From positions 1 to 16,046 of the forward strand of contig JAIFKN010000102.1 of assembly GCA_020049615.1 (NCBI GenBank): a stretch of 16,046 nucleotides of DNA. The letters run 5' to 3'. Positions 14,280 through 16,046 of this stretch are shown piece after piece. How positions within the stretch are numbered: position 1 is the first letter of the stretch; each line of letters opens with the position of its first letter. The notes beneath the pieces are model-generated. The model was not told the DNA's origin. It worked only from the letters and a program-made list of their open reading frames with translations, and ran no database searches. This DNA comes from a bacterium (GTDB lineage: Bacteria > Planctomycetota > UBA11346). Both the position numbers and the translations under genes were made by a program.

Positions 14280-14298
14280 CAGGCCCGGATCGGGCCTG
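14280..14298 (-). terminator. Hairpin between gyrA and the GH10-like gene
   Basis: CAGGCCCG (14280-14287) pairs perfectly with CGGGCCTG (14291-14298) around a three-base loop. On the minus strand the stem is followed by TTTCG. It begins 31 bases after the gyrA stop codon and ends about 10 bases before the GH10 start, so it is best read as the gyrA terminator. If read-through occurs it would sit in the GH10 leader. Confidence 0.5.
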
Positions 14299-14329
14299 GT
14301 CGCACGCCAATCCTGGACGGGAGTCCGGC

Positions 14330-15775
14330 TCAGTTCGTCGTCGGCGCCGGCGTCGCTTCGGGCGGCGGAGTGGTCTCGCGCGGGCACAGCGCCACGGCGC
14401 CGACCTCGTCGCCGTCATCGAGGTCGATGATGGTCACGCCGGCGGCGGCGCGCCCGGTCGAGCGGATGCCGTCGACCGGCATCCGCACGATCTGGCCCTT
14501 GCGCGTGGTGACCATGATCTGGTCGCCGGGGGCGACCAGCAGGCTGGCGACCACCGGGCCGTTCCTGTCGCCGGTGTCGATGTTGATCACGCCCTTGCCG
14601 CCGCGGCGGATCAGGCGGTACTCCTCCCACGGCGTACGCTTGCCGAAGCCCTTGCGGCAGACGGTCAGTACCTCGGCGCCGGGGATGAGGCGGACCAGCG
14701 AGACCACGCTGGCCTGCTCCGCCAGGTCGACGCCGGTGACGCCGCCGGTGTCGCGGCCGGTGGCGCGCACGTCAGTCTCGCTGAAGCGGCAGGCCTGGCC
14801 GTCGTCGGTGGCCAGCAGCACCTCGTCGGTGCCGTTGGTGATCAGCACGTCGACCAGGTCGTCGCCCTCGTCGATCTTGATCGCCTTGATGCCGCCGTTC
14901 CTGGGATTGCCGTAGGCCGACAGCTCGGTCTTCTTGACCTGGCCCTTGCGCGTGGCCATGAGCAGGAAGCGGTCCTCGCTGAACTCGCGCACGGGAATCA
15001 CCTCGGTGACGCTCTCGCCCTCACCCAGCGCGAGGACGTTGGCGAGGTGCTTGCCGCGGCTGGTGCGCGAGGCCTCCGGTACCTGCCAGACCTTGAGCCA
15101 GTGGCAGCGGCCAAGGCTGGTGAAGACCAGGAGATACTGGTGGTTGGTGGCGCTGAACACCTTCGCCACCTCATCGTCCTCGTCCTTGAGCTGGCCGCCG
15201 GTGACGCCCTTGCCGCCGCGCCGCTGCACTCGGAAGGTGCCGACCGGCATGCGCTTGATGTAGCCGCTGGTGGTCATGGTGACGATGCACGGTTCGTCCT
15301 CGATCAGGTCCTCCATGTCGAAGTCGCCGACCGGGTCGCCGATCACGGTGCGGCGCGGATCGCCGTAGGACTTCTCGAGGTGGGCGAGGTCTTCCTTGAT
15401 CATGCCGTTGCGGCGCTCGACCCGGGCGAGGATGTCGCGGTAGTCGGTGATCGACGCCAGCAGCGTATCGCGCTCGTCGGTCAGCTTGCCGCGCTCCAGC
15501 CCGGTCAGGCGGCGCAGCTGCATGTCGAGGATGGCCTGGGCCTGGCGGTCGGAGAACTGCAGCTGGCTGATCAGCTGCTGCTTGGCCTGCTCGCCCGAAT
15601 CGGCGGCGCGGATCAGGGCGATGATCGCGTCGATCACATCGATGGCGGCGAGCAGGCCGTCTACGATGTGGAGGCGGGCCTCGTCGCGCACCAGCAGGAA
15701 GCGGGTGCGCCGGCAGATGACCTCCTGGCGGTGCTCGAGCCAGGCGGCGATCATGCGCTTGAGCGTGACCGTGCG
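14330..15775 (-). CDS. gyrA: DNA gyrase subunit A, C-terminal part (downstream of an apparent frameshift)
   Basis: The downstream half of DNA gyrase A. Gyrase is an A2B2 enzyme that negatively supercoils DNA. This piece begins in the C-terminal gate region (RTVTLKRMIAAWLEHRQEV), continues through the long helical arm (DRQAQAILDMQLRRLTGLE) and ends with the beta-propeller that wraps DNA. The GyrA box QRRGGKG is at 15206-15226, which points to gyrA and not parC. A second box-like RRGGKG lies at 14591-14611. The tail is Pro/Thr-rich (PPPEATPAPTTN). The frame opens at 15775 without a start codon (the first ATG is 15754) and does not match the upstream frame. The seven residues that normally join the two parts are missing. 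If the break is real, this half would not be made as a working subunit. An assembly error is the leading alternative. Confidence 0.85.
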   Translation of the reverse strand, partial: RTVTLKRMIAAWLEHRQEVICRRTRFLLVRDEARLHIVDGLLAAIDVIDAIIALIRAADSGEQAKQQLISQLQFSDRQAQAILDMQLRRLTGLERGKLTDERDTLLASITDYRDILARVERRNGMIKEDLAHLEKSYGDPRRTVIGDPVGDFDMEDLIEDEPCIVTMTTSGYIKRMPVGTFRVQRRGGKGVTGGQLKDEDDEVAKVFSATNHQYLLVFTSLGRCHWLKVWQVPEASRTSRGKHLANVLALGEGESVTEVIPVREFSEDRFLLMATRKGQVKKTELSAYGNPRNGGIKAIKIDEGDDLVDVLITNGTDEVLLATDDGQACRFSETDVRATGRDTGGVTGVDLAEQASVVSLVRLIPGAEVLTVCRKGFGKRTPWEEYRLIRRGGKGVINIDTGDRNGPVVASLLVAPGDQIMVTTRKGQIVRMPVDGIRSTGRAAAGVTIIDLDDGDEVGAVALCPRETTPPPEATPAPTTN

Positions 15776-16046
15776 CGGTCAGGTTGATGGCGAAGTGGTA
15801 CTGGAGGTTGGTGTGCTCCCACAACTGGTTGAGCACGATGTCGGGATCCTCGCCCTTCTTCACCATCAGGACCAGGCGGATGCCATCGCCGACCACGCCG
15901 CCATGCATCGCCTGCAGACCGGGGATCTTCTCCTCGGTGTGCGCCGCCTGGATGCTCTCGTAGACGGTGCCCAGCTTGATGCCGTACGGGATCTCGGTGA
16001 CGACCAGGGCGTCCTTGCCCTCGATCGTCTCGCGGGTGATCTTCGA
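15776..16046 (-). CDS. gyrA: DNA gyrase subunit A, N-terminal-side part before the frameshift (partial, 5' end off window)
   Basis: The upstream reading frame of gyrA, from the window edge to the frame break. It reads VVTEIPYGIKLG, then GDGIRLVLMVKKGEDPDIVLNQL and HTNLQYHFAINLT, which are standard GyrA tower-region motifs (E. coli GyrA has similar TEIPY, IEVKRDA and FGINMVAL segments). After the Thr codon at 15777-15779 this frame continues in nonsense (AHGHAQAHDRR) to a stop at 15171, while the correct gyrase sequence resumes one base on in another frame. The catalytic Tyr and the start of the gene are outside the window. Confidence 0.85.

Noticed and set aside
15776..15779. Programmed ribosomal frameshifting as the explanation of the gyrA break.
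   Set aside because: There is no slippery run, and about seven conserved codons are absent, so a shift of frame alone would not restore normal gyrase.
13112..15787. An 891-codon plus-strand open frame opposite gyrA and the GH10-like gene.
   Set aside because: It is antisense to two clearly recognisable genes. In very GC-rich DNA the antisense frame has few stop codons. Its product is low-complexity (Val, Asp, Ala, Gly) with no domain I recognise.
1..16046. tRNA or rRNA genes, CRISPR arrays, insertion sequences, riboswitches, attachment sites or a replication origin.
   Set aside because: I looked on both strands and saw no cloverleaf, spaced direct repeats, transposase-like frame or recognised RNA motif.

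Overview
The window is a gene-dense, very GC-rich stretch of bacterial DNA with tight spacing and no gene-free stretch longer than 300 bases. I see no tRNA, rRNA, CRISPR array, insertion sequence or phage gene. Two secreted pseudopilin-like proteins with FTLIELLVV leaders and C-terminal H-Xn-DG motifs, a secreted HEAT-repeat protein, a fungal/mycobacterial-FAS-like ketoreductase and a very large secreted GH2-type protein together suggest the PVC superphylum, most likely a high-GC planctomycete. That placement is inferred from gene style, not from a marker gene.

Left part (1-5566). A ketoreductase gene running off the left edge (minus) is divergent from a secreted HEAT-repeat protein (plus). 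The HEAT gene converges on a secreted transglutaminase-like protein (minus), which lies 37 bases behind a pseudopilin gene and may be co-transcribed with it. Divergent from that pseudopilin is a 56-residue 2[4Fe-4S] ferredoxin gene (plus), which is followed by a strong hairpin and a second pseudopilin gene (plus).

Right part (5567-16046). A 196-base intergenic region rich in inverted repeats leads into a 1706-residue secreted protein with a glycoside hydrolase family 2 core. It converges, 16 bases apart, on a secreted beta-helix protein of the GH87 (mycodextranase / alpha-1,3-glucanase) type with a CBM35-like front. Upstream of that on the same strand is a GH10 xylanase-like protein without a signal peptide, and upstream again the 3' half of gyrA, which runs off the right edge. 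The three carbohydrate-active genes look like a small polysaccharide-use locus. No transporter, TonB/SusCD pair or regulator gene is visible here.

The most notable anomalies are: (1) gyrA carries an apparent 20-base deletion that breaks its frame; (2) the GH2 core has Ala where the family's acid/base Glu is expected; (3) a two-level inverted repeat overlaps the stop codons of the two convergent hydrolase genes; (4) an operator-like inverted repeat lies just upstream of the GH2 gene. I found no clearly new multi-gene system. The GH2-like protein and the hydrolase cluster are the best candidates for new biology.
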